Source: Criblamydia sequanensis CRIB-18 (GTDB taxonomy: Bacteria; Chlamydiota; Chlamydiia; Chlamydiales; Criblamydiaceae). From it: DNA of 33,216 bases. The stretch's first letter is position 1, and each line of letters begins with the position of its first letter. The stretch covers positions 1 through 33,216 of the forward strand of contig NZ_CCEJ010000006.1 of NCBI RefSeq assembly GCF_000750955.1, written 5' to 3'. Below the pieces are notes generated by a model. The model did not search any database, was not told the DNA's origin, and was given only the letters and a program-made list of their open reading frames with translations. Shown one piece after another: positions 8,523 to 15,953 of the stretch. The position numbers and the translations under genes are program-made.

Positions 8523-9497
8523 ATGTCTTTAAAAAAAAAACCTTTATCCGAATGGCTTTGGGATAGCTGGTGTCTTCTTTCTATAGTCGGGATCTGGCCT
8601 CGATTTATCGAGCCTCGTCTTTTGCAGATTTCTCAAAAGGATATCCCGATTGTTAATCTGCCAAAAGCTTTTTCTGATCTTAAAATTTTGCAATTCTCGG
8701 ATCTTCATTTAAGCGGACATACAAGCAAGCATCTATTAAAAAAAATAATTAAAAAAATTAAATCCCTAAAGCCTGATCTTATTGTATTCACAGGCGATTT
8801 TTTATGTTTTAGCGAGCTGAACGATCCGGATCGTCTTGAATCCTTTCTTAATGAAATTCCAAAAGCCCCGCTTGGAAATTTTGCAATTCTTGGCAACCAT
8901 GATTATAGTAACTACGTTTCGGTCGGAGAAGAAGGAGACTATGCCCTTTCCTTTAAAAAGGAGAAAAAGTCGCCGATCCTAAAAGGATTAAAACGTTTTT
9001 TCTCACCCTTAAAGCCAAACGGCCAATGGAAAGAAGACCCCTCTAAAGTAAGCTGTCATGATAAATTGCTTGAGACCCTTAGGAAAAGTCCTTTTAGACT
9101 ATTAAATAATGAGACGGTCCAATTATCCCTTCTTGGAAGCATTCTCAACCTTTCAGGGTTTGGAGAATATATGATGAAACAAATTGACACTGATAAGGCT
9201 AAAGAAAATTTTTGCCTAGAAGCACCCGGAATCGCCCTTCTTCATAATCCCGATGGGATTAAGGAGCTTAATTCTTTTCCTTCGGACCTCATTCTTTCAG
9301 GGCATACTCATGGCGGCCAAGTCAATTTGCCTTTCATAAAAAATAATTTTATTGTCATGGAAAACAGCAAGTATAGCAAAGGGTATTTAAAAGAAGGAAA
9401 CAAGCAGATTTATATTACTAAAGGCGTTGGAGGGGTTTTACCCTTTAGATGGTTCTGTCTGCCCGAAATGACTCTTTTAACATTAAAGCAAGGTTAA
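8523..9497 (+). CDS. YaeI-like metallophosphoesterase
   Basis: A 324-residue calcineurin-type phosphoesterase. All metal-site motifs are visible in order: FSDLHLSGH (DxH), FTGDF (GD), LGNHDY (GNHD) and SGHTHGGQ (GHTH). An amphipathic or hydrophobic stretch near residues 10-25 (LWDSWCLLSIVGIWP) may attach it to the membrane, as in YaeI, LpxG and related enzymes. In C. trachomatis the protein at the same place (CT461) has been reported as LpxG, the UDP-diacylglucosamine pyrophosphatase of lipid A synthesis; I propose the same role here from synteny, not from specific residues. ispD starts one base after its stop, so the two are cotranscribed. Confidence 0.85.
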   Translation: MSLKKKPLSEWLWDSWCLLSIVGIWPRFIEPRLLQISQKDIPIVNLPKAFSDLKILQFSDLHLSGHTSKHLLKKIIKKIKSLKPDLIVFTGDFLCFSELNDPDRLESFLNEIPKAPLGNFAILGNHDYSNYVSVGEEGDYALSFKKEKKSPILKGLKRFFSPLKPNGQWKEDPSKVSCHDKLLETLRKSPFRLLNNETVQLSLLGSILNLSGFGEYMMKQIDTDKAKENFCLEAPGIALLHNPDGIKELNSFPSDLILSGHTHGGQVNLPFIKNNFIVMENSKYSKGYLKEGNKQIYITKGVGGVLPFRWFCLPEMTLLTLKQG

Positions 9498-9498
9498 C

Positions 9499-10191
9499 AT
9501 GAAAGCTTCAGCGATTTTACTCTCCGGTGGAAAAGGACTTAGAATGGGTCATGAAACCCCGAAGCAATACCTTAAAATTCAAGGGCAGCCAATAGCCTTG
9601 TACTCATTTCTAACTCTTGCCAAGCATCCCCTTATACAAGAGGTCGTTGTGGTCTTAGATGAGGAGTGGGAGCCTTTATTCCAAAACTTTTCAAATGAAA
9701 ATAAGATTTCAATCCGCATCGCTTTCGCGTCTCCCGGCAAGAGAAGACAAGATTCTTTACACAGCGGTCTCAAAAAAGTTGATCAAACGACAGATTTAAT
9801 CCTTGTTCATGATGCTGCAAGGCCTTTTATTGATGAAAAGGATGTCACGGCAGCAATAGAGGCTGCGAAAGCTCATGGAGCCGCTACCCTTTCAACTCCG
9901 GTTAAAGCCACGATCCGTATTGCAAATGAAAGTAAAGTCGCAGTCCACACCCCCGAAAGAGACCGCACCTTCGAAATTCAAACCCCTCAAGCTCTTCGCT
10001 TTGATATCCTGCTAAAAGGTTTTGAAAGGGCGATTAAAAATAATATTACCGTGACAGATGATGTCGCCTTAGCTGAACTTGCTGGCCATCCTATCCGCTT
10101 AATCGATGGCAAGGAAGAAAACTTTAAAATTACAACAAGAAAAGATCTAATTTTAGCTGAGGAATTAGCTAAGACCTTTTTTTGCAAATGA
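9499..10191 (+). CDS. ispD: 2-C-methyl-D-erythritol 4-phosphate cytidylyltransferase
   Basis: A 230-residue IspD, which transfers CMP from CTP to methylerythritol phosphate in the MEP pathway for isoprenoid precursors. The N-terminal nucleotide-binding loop LSGGKGLRMG is followed by PKQYLKI (K22). VHDAARPF (residues 103-110) and the C-terminal TDDVALAE and KEENFKITTRKDL motifs are typical. Length matches the family (about 230). It lies between the metallophosphoesterase (1-bp gap) and truA (15-bp gap), all rightward, in the order I recall for Chlamydia (CT461-CT463). Confidence 0.95.
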   Translation: MKASAILLSGGKGLRMGHETPKQYLKIQGQPIALYSFLTLAKHPLIQEVVVVLDEEWEPLFQNFSNENKISIRIAFASPGKRRQDSLHSGLKKVDQTTDLILVHDAARPFIDEKDVTAAIEAAKAHGAATLSTPVKATIRIANESKVAVHTPERDRTFEIQTPQALRFDILLKGFERAIKNNITVTDDVALAELAGHPIRLIDGKEENFKITTRKDLILAEELAKTFFCK

Positions 10192-10206
10192 GAAACCGGC
10201 AAAACT

Positions 10207-10950
10207 ATGACTAAGTATAAATTGATCTTATCCTATGATGGAACTAACTATAGCGGCTGGCAAGTTCAACCAAATGGTGTCTCCATCCAGGAGAAATTAG
10301 AGGAGGCTTTTTTAATTCTTTTAAAAGAAAAAGTAAACGTCATTGGGTCGGGAAGGACAGATGCCGGTGTCCACGCTTTAAATCAAGTGGCTCATTTTAC
10401 TTTTGATGGCCCGCTTGACTGCCGGAAAATAACTTTTGCTTTAAATGGGCTGCTTCCGCTTGACATTCGCATCCAAGCTCTTTTAAAAGCAGATCCGGAT
10501 TTCCATGCCCAACATTCAGCTAAAGGTAAATGTTATTATTATTATTTAAATCTAGACTCTGTCAAATCCCCTTTCTTTGGCCCTTTTAGTTGGCATATCT
10601 CGCGCAATTTAGACCTTTCTGCCATGAAAGCTGCCGCCAAAATATTAGTTGGCACCCATGATTTTACCTCCTTTTCTAACCAGCAGCATTTAGGGGCTTG
10701 TAAAAAAGACCCGATACGCACCTTATTTAGGCTTGATTTTGTGGATTGGGCCTATGGAATTAGGCTAGAATTTGAAGGAGATGGTTTTTTGTATAAAATG
10801 GTCCGAAATATTGTCGGCACCCTTCAAGAGGTCGGAACAGGTAAATTAAAAGTAGAGGACATTCCTTTAATTCTTGAAGCAAAGGATAGGCAAAGGGCCG
10901 GACATGCTGCGCCCCCTCAAGGCCTTTTCCTGGCCTATGTTATCTATTAA
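10207..10950 (+). CDS. truA: tRNA pseudouridine(38-40) synthase TruA
   Basis: A 247-residue pseudouridine synthase that isomerises uridines 38, 39 and 40 in the anticodon arm of tRNAs. The catalytic aspartate is D52 in SGRTDAGVHA; GDGFLYKMVRNIVGTL is the other TruA signature. Length is normal. No strong ribosome-binding site is visible, which fits coupling to ispD 15 bp upstream. Its stop overlaps the stop region of the convergent HAD gene by four bases, leaving no room for a separate terminator. Confidence 0.95.
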   Translation: MTKYKLILSYDGTNYSGWQVQPNGVSIQEKLEEAFLILLKEKVNVIGSGRTDAGVHALNQVAHFTFDGPLDCRKITFALNGLLPLDIRIQALLKADPDFHAQHSAKGKCYYYYLNLDSVKSPFFGPFSWHISRNLDLSAMKAAAKILVGTHDFTSFSNQQHLGACKKDPIRTLFRLDFVDWAYGIRLEFEGDGFLYKMVRNIVGTLQEVGTGKLKVEDIPLILEAKDRQRAGHAAPPQGLFLAYVIY

Positions 10951-11624
10951 AATCCCCTTAATTCCTTTAGAACATAAAAATTTTTAAAAATCGGGATGCC
11001 TTCCTCGCGGATGCTATCAGTCTCTGGATAGGTGTATTCGGTTATCATGATGCTTTTAATTTTAGCGTCCCGAAGCGCTTTTAAACCTCTTGGTGTATCT
11101 TCAAACCCGATTGTATTTTTAGCCTCCTCCCCTAATAACTCAAGGGCTTTTAAATAACCGTCTGGAGAAGGCTTTGGCCTTTCATAGTCTTTTCTTGTAA
11201 TCCAATTCGGGATAGTTTCTAAAATAGGCAGAGCTTTCTTTATTAAATCGACTTGTCCCCTATCGGAATGGGTGACCACAGCTCTTTTAAGACCCGCTTC
11301 TTGTAAATAGTTTAAAAACTCTTCTACTCCGGGTATAAGAGCTACCTCTCCCTTTTCGTATAAGTCTAAAAGAGCTTTTCTTTTCTCTTGATAAAGAGTC
11401 TCCCAGCTTATTTTTTTTAGCTCCGGAAACTCAGACGTTATGTCTTCCTCTAAGCCTTCAGCTTTATGATGGGCAGATTTTCGATACCTTTCAAAGCTCC
11501 AGTTGAGATCAATCCCCCGATTTTTTAGCATGGTCTCATAGGCTAAGAAATGCACTTTTTCGGTATCGACAAGAAGACCATCGAAATCAAGCAAGATAAG
11601 GTCGTATTTTTTTAGCCAATCCAT
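10947..11624 (-). CDS. HAD-superfamily hydrolase, phosphoglycolate phosphatase/beta-PGM-like
   Basis: A 225-residue HAD hydrolase with all four motifs: LLDFDGLLVDTE (nucleophile and acid aspartates), VVTHSD (motif II), RPKPSPDGY (motif III lysine) and GFEDTPRGLKA (motif IV). The helical cap between motifs I and II, about residues 18-85, is the subfamily I type of phosphoglycolate phosphatases and beta-phosphoglucomutases. The substrate cannot be assigned; a sugar phosphate is likely. AAGG lies seven to eight bases before the ATG. Its place next to truA matches CT464 of C. trachomatis as I recall it. Confidence 0.85.
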   Translation of the reverse strand: MDWLKKYDLILLDFDGLLVDTEKVHFLAYETMLKNRGIDLNWSFERYRKSAHHKAEGLEEDITSEFPELKKISWETLYQEKRKALLDLYEKGEVALIPGVEEFLNYLQEAGLKRAVVTHSDRGQVDLIKKALPILETIPNWITRKDYERPKPSPDGYLKALELLGEEAKNTIGFEDTPRGLKALRDAKIKSIMITEYTYPETDSIREEGIPIFKNFYVLKELRGF

Positions 11625-11691
11625 TTTAGAACCTTTTTTTAAGAAAAAAGAGAATACGATCTCTTAATTATATTTGCAAAACTTACCCTTT

Positions 11692-11904
11692 ATGAAAAAA
11701 AAACCGGCATTTTTACTCTTGATTTTCACTCTTTTAAGCTGCAATGACTCTAAGGACTTAAACTCTCTTAAGAGGCAGAACAGGACAGGCGCCCCCATTT
11801 ATCGAAGCGCCCAAGAATATAGGTTTACTCCCGCTCCCCCAACCCATCGACCGCCTCCTAAATACCCTTGGCAAGAAGAAGAAAATAACCCTATTCAAAA
11901 ATAG
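11692..11904 (+). CDS. Small predicted lipoprotein
   Basis: A 70-residue protein starting with MKKKPAFLLLIFTLLSC, a textbook type II signal peptide with lipobox LLSC (Cys17). The mature part is only about 54 residues, polar, rich in Pro and Arg, with a PAPPTHRPPPKYPW stretch. An upstream ATG at 11674 would add MQNLPF and weaken the signal peptide, so the start at 11692 is preferred. No family is recognised. It lies divergent from the HAD gene and just upstream of tRNA-Leu. Confidence 0.65.
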   Translation: MKKKPAFLLLIFTLLSCNDSKDLNSLKRQNRTGAPIYRSAQEYRFTPAPPTHRPPPKYPWQEEENNPIQK

Positions 11905-11920
11905 GCTTATCGCCTATAAT
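11892..11920 (+). promoter_or_regulatory. Candidate tRNA-Leu promoter
   Basis: A perfect TATAAT at 11915-11920 ends 18 bases before the tRNA 5' end. The -35 position (TATTCA, 11892-11897, 17-bp spacing) is weak and lies inside the end of the lipoprotein gene. Confidence 0.45.
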
Positions 11921-11938
11921 TTGAATCAGTTTTTTTTT

Positions 11939-12021
11939 GCCGATATGGCGAAATGGCAGACGCGGTAGACTCAAAATCTACTCTTGGCAACAAGGTGCTG
12001 GTTCGAGTCCGGCTATCGGCA
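11939..12021 (+). tRNA. tRNA-Leu(CAA)
   Basis: An 83-base class II tRNA. The acceptor stem GCCGATA pairs with TATCGGC, with discriminator A at 12021. The anticodon loop CTCAAAA sits in a stem GTAGA/TCTAC and reads CAA, decoding UUG. A long variable arm and the T-loop GGTTCGAGTCC are present. The terminal CCA is not encoded. A strong terminator follows directly. Confidence 0.95.
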
Positions 12022-12060
12022 AATCTCACCGAATGGTTCGCATGAATCATTCGGTTTTTT
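12019..12060 (+). repeat. Left copy of a 42-bp direct repeat
   Basis: This segment, made of the last three tRNA bases plus the tRNA terminator, recurs at 13804-13845 with a single difference (A at 12042, G at 13827). The two copies bracket the MFS gene in direct orientation, about 1.8 kb apart. Confidence 0.9.
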
Positions 12061-12062
12061 TA
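12028..12062 (+). terminator. Terminator of tRNA-Leu
   Basis: ACCGAATG (12028-12035) pairs with CATTCGGT (12048-12055), extended inward by four more pairs around a GCAT loop, and is followed by a T-run. A near-identical copy lies at 13804-13845, see the repeat entries. Confidence 0.85.
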
Positions 12063-12410
12063 TCTCAAAATATCAACATTTATCCTATTCAAGTTCTATC
12101 TTAATTGATCAAAAATAGTATTTCTGACAAAATATAATCACTATGGATCATCAACTTCCAAAAATCACTCGTTAAGGTCACGCCCAACTGCGTTCAGAGG
12201 CAGTGACCATCTCCAAAAGAGCGCGAATTGCGAGAGTCTTTTACGCTTCTCGAAGCTTCAGCGTTTTTGCCGATAGTATATTTACTTAAACTCTATTTTT
12301 TGTTTTGCATTGTGTGGCATTCAGTCTAACCTCATGCCACCACCCGTGTAAACAAATTGATAAAATAAAGTTCTTTATCACAATCGTTTAGATGACGGAG
12401 ACATATAACG
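12063..12410. other. Gene-free stretch before the MFS gene
   Basis: No intact gene is seen. Between about 12170 and 12290 the sequence is richer in GC, with small inverted repeats (for instance GCTTCTCGAAGC near 12245-12260), and both strands carry broken frames. It may be the remains of something, but I recognise no family. The last 25 bases carry a GGAG ribosome-binding site for the MFS gene. Confidence 0.4.
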
Positions 12411-13655
12411 ATGTCAAAATTAAATTTTATCACTATCCTATTTATTGGATTTATCGATTATTTAGGAATTGCTCTTGTTTATCCTATATTTACAAGCATG
12501 TTGTTTGATCCAACTTACCCAATAATCTCACATGGTTCTTCTTCGGCCTACCGAGGAGCTATTTTGGGAATATTGCTCGGTTTAACTCCATTGACTCAGT
12601 TTTTTAGTGCCCCTCTTTTAGGAGCGCTTTCCGATCTTAAAGGACGGAAGAAAACGCTGATTTATGGAACCTTTGTCGGCTTCTTAGCATACTGTTTAGC
12701 GGTGTTGGGTGTATGCACGTACTCACTCTCTTTACTTTTTCTGTATCGGATACTATTCGGCATTGCTTCTGGTACCGTGCCTGTAGCGCAGGCGATGATT
12801 TCCGACACGAGCACGAAGGAAAACAAAGCGCGAAGATTCTCACTTTTCAGTGCAAGTTTAGGGCTTGGTTTTACCGTAGGCCCATTTCTTGGGGGAAAGC
12901 TCGCGGATCCTTCTCTAGCAAGTTGGTGTGGTTATGCTACGCCCTTTGTTGCCGCAAGCATGATGTGTTTACTAAGTCTTGTGATTATTATTTGGAGGTT
13001 TCCTGAAACCCGCAGGGAATGCGGCAAGGTTGTCTTTAATTTTATGGGCAGCATTAACAATGTTCGAAAAGTTTTTCTGTGGCCTGAGCTGCGATGGTTA
13101 TTTTTAGCAACCTTTGCTTTTGCATTTGGCTGGTCTTTTTTTAATGAATTTATCCCGGTGCTGTTGCACAAACAATTTGGATTCAACCTTAGTGATATTG
13201 CAAACTATTATGCTTACGGAGGGGCCTGGTATGCATTTAGTTCGGGCATTATTTCAGCAGCAATTTTGAAATATTTCCCGCCAGAAAAGATCGGTATAAA
13301 GGCTTTGATAGGATGTGCGGTTTGCATGCTAATGTTTCTTGTCATTCAAGAGGGTCAATATATCTGGTTTATTTTGCCGCCGTTCATGTTTTTTCTATCA
13401 TTTACGTATCCAACTACTGCAGCAATGGTATCGAATCGAGCAGGGCTTGAAAATCAAGGCGAAGTACTTGGGGTTTATCAGTCGGTGACAGGCGGTGCAA
13501 TGGGCTTGAGTCCTTTTTTGATAGGTCCTTTGATTGGGATGTATCCATCATTGACTGCAATTGGAGGCGCGTTTGCGATGCTGCTAGCGGGCTTAGCCTT
13601 TTGGAAAGGGTCTCACCCTGCTACGACTAATTTAAATCTCGTCAAAAATAGGTAA
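12411..13655 (+). CDS. MFS efflux transporter, TetA-like
   Basis: A 414-residue major facilitator with about 12 hydrophobic segments. Motif A between helices 2 and 3 (LGALSDLKGRKK, residues 71-82) and LGLGFTVGPFLGG in helix 5 (motif C of drug-proton antiporters) are clear, and the DTSTKENKARRFSLF loop is typical of the TetA/Bcr group. It probably exports a small molecule by proton antiport at the inner membrane; the substrate is unknown. A GGAG site lies upstream. The gene looks somewhat richer in GC than the core genes and is bracketed by a 42-bp duplication of the tRNA-Leu terminator, both of which suggest acquisition by transfer. Confidence 0.85.
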   Translation: MSKLNFITILFIGFIDYLGIALVYPIFTSMLFDPTYPIISHGSSSAYRGAILGILLGLTPLTQFFSAPLLGALSDLKGRKKTLIYGTFVGFLAYCLAVLGVCTYSLSLLFLYRILFGIASGTVPVAQAMISDTSTKENKARRFSLFSASLGLGFTVGPFLGGKLADPSLASWCGYATPFVAASMMCLLSLVIIIWRFPETRRECGKVVFNFMGSINNVRKVFLWPELRWLFLATFAFAFGWSFFNEFIPVLLHKQFGFNLSDIANYYAYGGAWYAFSSGIISAAILKYFPPEKIGIKALIGCAVCMLMFLVIQEGQYIWFILPPFMFFLSFTYPTTAAMVSNRAGLENQGEVLGVYQSVTGGAMGLSPFLIGPLIGMYPSLTAIGGAFAMLLAGLAFWKGSHPATTNLNLVKNR

Positions 13656-13877
13656 AATTTCGTGGCTGTAAAAATAAGGAAAGCACACAAAACTCCTAAG
13701 AAATTAAGATTTTGGGTGGTTTAATGATTTGAAATGTCAGTAATTTTCTGCTTATAGACAACCAGTCGAACTCGAGAAAAGTTCTGAAACCGTCCTGAAA
13801 GGCGCAAATCTCACCGAATGGTTCGCGTGAATCATTCGGTTTTTTCTTATAAGAAGTCACCAATATTTATTGATGAT
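13656..13877. other. Spacer between MFS and TetR genes with duplicated terminator
   Basis: The two genes converge on this stretch. It contains the second 42-bp repeat/terminator copy at its right side. The sequence between 13656 and 13803 has no open frame of note. Confidence 0.5.
13804..13845 (+). repeat. Right copy of the 42-bp direct repeat, functional-looking terminator
   Basis: Differs from 12019-12060 at one base in the hairpin loop. The ACCGAATG/CATTCGGT stem and T-run are intact. It may terminate the MFS transcript, and, since A-runs precede the stem poorly, only in the rightward direction. The tRNA body itself is not duplicated: only the final GCA is shared. Confidence 0.9.
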
Positions 13878-14507
13878 TCATTTCTCCTTTATTAAGCTAA
13901 CGATTAGCAATTGGGTTAACCATTCCTCATATTCATCAGAAGTCCATCCTTGCTCTATGACAAACATCCGGTATATATCACGACCAGTTAAAGCCCAGAG
14001 AATATCGCGCGCTTTGTCTGCACTCAATTCCTTTATAAGAGAGTTTTCCTTAACCATGGCTTTTATGGTGACTTCTTGACGATTATAACGGCGCATTTCT
14101 CTTTCTTTTTCAAGCTCCCTAAGCTCAGGCGCTAAAACAGCAACGCCTCGAAAAATACTCATTTTCAATCTTTCAGCATCATACATCTGACGGGCGATTT
14201 TAGCAGAAATACTGAGACGCTTCTTAGGCGATTTTTCAAGGATACTCTCCTCAACAAGAGCCTCGAATTGATTTTTAGGAAGGGCACTGTCCATTAAAGC
14301 TCGAAGCACACCGAGTTTAGACTGAAAGAGCGAATAAATGGTGGGTATTGATACGTTTGCTCCTTGAGCAATTTTTTCAATCGTCACATATTCAAATCCC
14401 AGTGAGTCAAAAAGGTTTTTTGCAGAGTTTAAAATACGGGCCTTTGTTTGCGCTGCTTGAGCCTCTCTCGCATTTGATTTATAGGATCTTCTTTTGACTC
14501 CGGACAT
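13878..14507 (-). CDS. TetR-family transcriptional regulator
   Basis: A 209-residue repressor-type protein. Residues 22-68 form the TetR helix-turn-helix (TKARILNSAKNLFDSLGFEY, then the recognition segment IAQGANVSIPTIYSLFQSK). The remaining 140 residues are helical and hold the ligand pocket and dimer interface, which predict no ligand by themselves. It is divergent from the SnoaL-like gene and shares with it a 96-bp promoter region that contains two palindromes, so autoregulation and control of the SnoaL gene are likely. It converges with the MFS gene; control of the transporter is possible, but no matching palindrome was seen upstream of that gene. Confidence 0.88.
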   Translation of the reverse strand: MSGVKRRSYKSNAREAQAAQTKARILNSAKNLFDSLGFEYVTIEKIAQGANVSIPTIYSLFQSKLGVLRALMDSALPKNQFEALVEESILEKSPKKRLSISAKIARQMYDAERLKMSIFRGVAVLAPELRELEKEREMRRYNRQEVTIKAMVKENSLIKELSADKARDILWALTGRDIYRMFVIEQGWTSDEYEEWLTQLLIVSLIKEK

Positions 14508-14512
14508 ATTGG

Positions 14513-14528
14513 ATATAGCTCACTATAT
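14513..14528. promoter_or_regulatory. Operator-like palindrome 1 (TetR)
   Basis: ATATAG-N4-CTATAT, perfect 6-bp arms, ending six bases upstream of the tetR ATG on the divergent side. The core TATAG-N4-CTATA is repeated 34 bp away. It would lie at the tetR transcription start or leader. Confidence 0.6.
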
Positions 14529-14534
14529 TTAATA

Positions 14535-14563
14535 TTGATTTAATGGATATAGTTTACTATAAT
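14535..14563 (+). promoter_or_regulatory. Promoter of the SnoaL-like gene
   Basis: TTGATT at 14535-14540, exactly 17 bp, then a perfect TATAAT at 14558-14563. It lies 40 bp before the ATG at 14604 and is overlaid by operator-like palindrome 2. The opposite strand has a weaker symmetric candidate for tetR (TTGATT at 14566-14561, TTAAAT at 14543-14538). Confidence 0.65.
14548..14561. promoter_or_regulatory. Operator-like palindrome 2 (TetR)
   Basis: TATAG-N4-CTATA placed between the -35 (14535-14540) and -10 (14558-14563) of the rightward promoter and overlapping the -10. A larger perfect inverted repeat, AATATTGATT (14531-14540) and AATCAATATT (14561-14570), surrounds it. Confidence 0.6.
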
Positions 14564-14603
14564 CAATATTGTTTGTCAAAAAATCTGAAAATGGAGTGCA
14601 TCG

Positions 14604-14951
14604 ATGAAGCCTGATACAAAGGCAATAGGAGTTGCTTACTATAGAGCTCTAGGGGATAAAAATATCGAAAAAGTGAGTAAATACTTACATCCCGATATTC
14701 AATTTACCGATCCGCAAGAAACAGTAATTGGTAAAGAATCGGTACTTAAAGCAGCACAAGGGTTCTCACGCATTTTTAAAACTCTCACAATCCGAGCACC
14801 GTTTGGTTCAGAAAATCAAGCTATGATTGTCTATGAAGTAGAGATTCCAGGTCTCTCTAAAAAATTGCAAGCCGCTTCTCTTTTGAGTTTTAAAGAAGGG
14901 TTGATCTCTAAGATTGAACTTTTCTACGACTCCAAGGGTCTAGGGAAATAA
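14604..14951 (+). CDS. SnoaL/NTF2-like small protein
   Basis: A 115-residue protein with the cone-shaped alpha+beta barrel pattern of SnoaL/NTF2-like proteins: an N-terminal helix (IGVAYYRALGDKNIEKVSKYL), HPDIQFTDPQ, the GKESVLKAA helix and two late beta strands ending in ISKIELFYD. Members are isomerases, hydrolases or ligand-binding proteins; no catalytic set can be assigned here. There is a GGAG site before the ATG. It sits alone under a promoter with TetR-type operators, so its product may deal with a small molecule sensed by the divergent regulator. Confidence 0.8.
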   Translation: MKPDTKAIGVAYYRALGDKNIEKVSKYLHPDIQFTDPQETVIGKESVLKAAQGFSRIFKTLTIRAPFGSENQAMIVYEVEIPGLSKKLQAASLLSFKEGLISKIELFYDSKGLGK

Positions 14952-15029
14952 AATTAACTAGGCTAAAGCTACCATAGCTTGATTCATTAAACCCCATTCC
15001 AAATCTTAAAAGTTCTAAAGCTGTCCTGT

Positions 15030-15359
15030 GATCGGTAATTTTATCGGACAAACTCTCTTCAAAGAGGATTTGTCCGGTTGTTTCACTTTCACAACCATTC
15101 AAAAATTCTAACCTTCAAATGGAAAATCTTATCAGCTGATTTCTGATCGACGCAATATCATCGTGATAGCTGATGAAGCCCACCGAAGCCAATACGATTT
15201 TATCGATGGTTTTTGAAGACAGATGCGTGATGGATTACCGAATGCTTTCTTCATTGGCTTTACAGGTACACCGATCGAACTATCCAACAAAGATACCCTA
15301 TGCGGTATTTGGTGACAATATTGACACCTACGACATTCAACAAGCTGTTGAAGATGCGA
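15030..15359 (+). pseudogene. Decayed fragment of type I restriction subunit HsdR
   Basis: Translation in shifting frames gives pieces that match HsdR in order: DRNFIGQTLF (the DRNDLDDQLF region), FTTIQKF, then a run from [20 protein letters not shown] through [19 protein letters not shown], and [23 protein letters not shown] is the helicase motif II and GFTGTP the motif III region. Lesions visible are a frameshift near 15036, a large deletion between the first two pieces, stops TAA at 15109-15111 and TGA at 15214-15216, and a frameshift just before 15302. Only about 110 of some 1000 residues remain. No hsdM or hsdS is seen nearby. Confidence 0.88.
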
Positions 15360-15525
15360 GAACAAAATGCTTTAAAAAAGGTTTCTATTTTTCTAGAGGT
15401 TTTATTTAACCTCATGTCTAGATGCAAAAATACTCAAGCTTCAAACTTAAATCTTAATCTTTTTTGTCGTTTAAAAAAAATTGCTCCATACGTAAGCTTG
15501 TGGCTTTTTTAACCTTCCGTAACTT
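15360..15525. other. Spacer after the hsdR remnant
   Basis: AT-rich sequence with no recognisable gene or RNA. The GAGGTT/AACCTC inverted repeat near 15396-15413 has a short stem and no T-run, so it is not called a terminator. Confidence 0.35.
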
Positions 15526-15741
15526 ATGGAGGTCATAATATTACTGGCTGCAATTTTCATTGTTTGCTGGATTTTTACTTACACGATTCAGGCTGCTTTA
15601 TTTAGATTCCTAAGAGAACTAGGCCTTAGCCTAACTACTAGCACAAAACGCGCAGGAATTTGGTTAATTTTTTCTCTTCTTATAAGCTTAACATGCTTTG
15701 TATATCTACTACACCTGCTGCTTTCTCTTCGAATCGCATAA
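15526..15741 (+). CDS. Very small membrane protein, unknown
   Basis: A 71-residue peptide with two strongly hydrophobic segments (about 3-26 and 44-70) separated by a basic loop (RFLRELGL...STKRAG). No family is recognised. The ATG at 15526 lacks an upstream ribosome-binding site; a GGAGG actually lies just inside the frame at 15528-15532, so the true start may be a few codons later at a rare start codon. It may also be non-coding. Its even hydrophobic pattern is the main argument that it is a gene. Confidence 0.4.
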   Translation: MEVIILLAAIFIVCWIFTYTIQAALFRFLRELGLSLTTSTKRAGIWLIFSLLISLTCFVYLLHLLLSLRIA

Positions 15742-15821
15742 TGATGCCAACTTTTCTGTCCTGCTAAACAGGATTATATTAACAATGAAAGTTAATCAAA
15801 ACTAATATTCAAAAAATATTA

Positions 15822-15833
15822 TACGTATACGTA
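15822..15833. promoter_or_regulatory. 12-bp perfect palindrome upstream of the PfpI-family gene
   Basis: TACGTATACGTA, about 120 bases before the ATG at 15954, in an otherwise AT-rich stretch. It could be a regulator site, but there is no second copy to support it. Confidence 0.2.
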
Positions 15834-15953
15834 AATTAACCCTATTAATACCTTCAAACATAAAAAATTCAAATTAGGGACAAGCAACATATCTTGCGGT
15901 TTAATTAAAATAAATTGTACAACCTAACTTTAACTCAAGAAAGGAACTTTACG

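Noticed and set aside
12019-13845. Direct repeats as classical integrase attL/attR
   Set aside because: The shared segment includes only the last three tRNA bases and the terminator, and there is no integrase gene between or beside the repeats.
15173-15409. A 78-codon open frame on the plus strand as a gene
   Set aside because: It lies across the hsdR remnant in a mixed frame; only its end ([19 protein letters not shown]) is meaningful, as part of the pseudogene.
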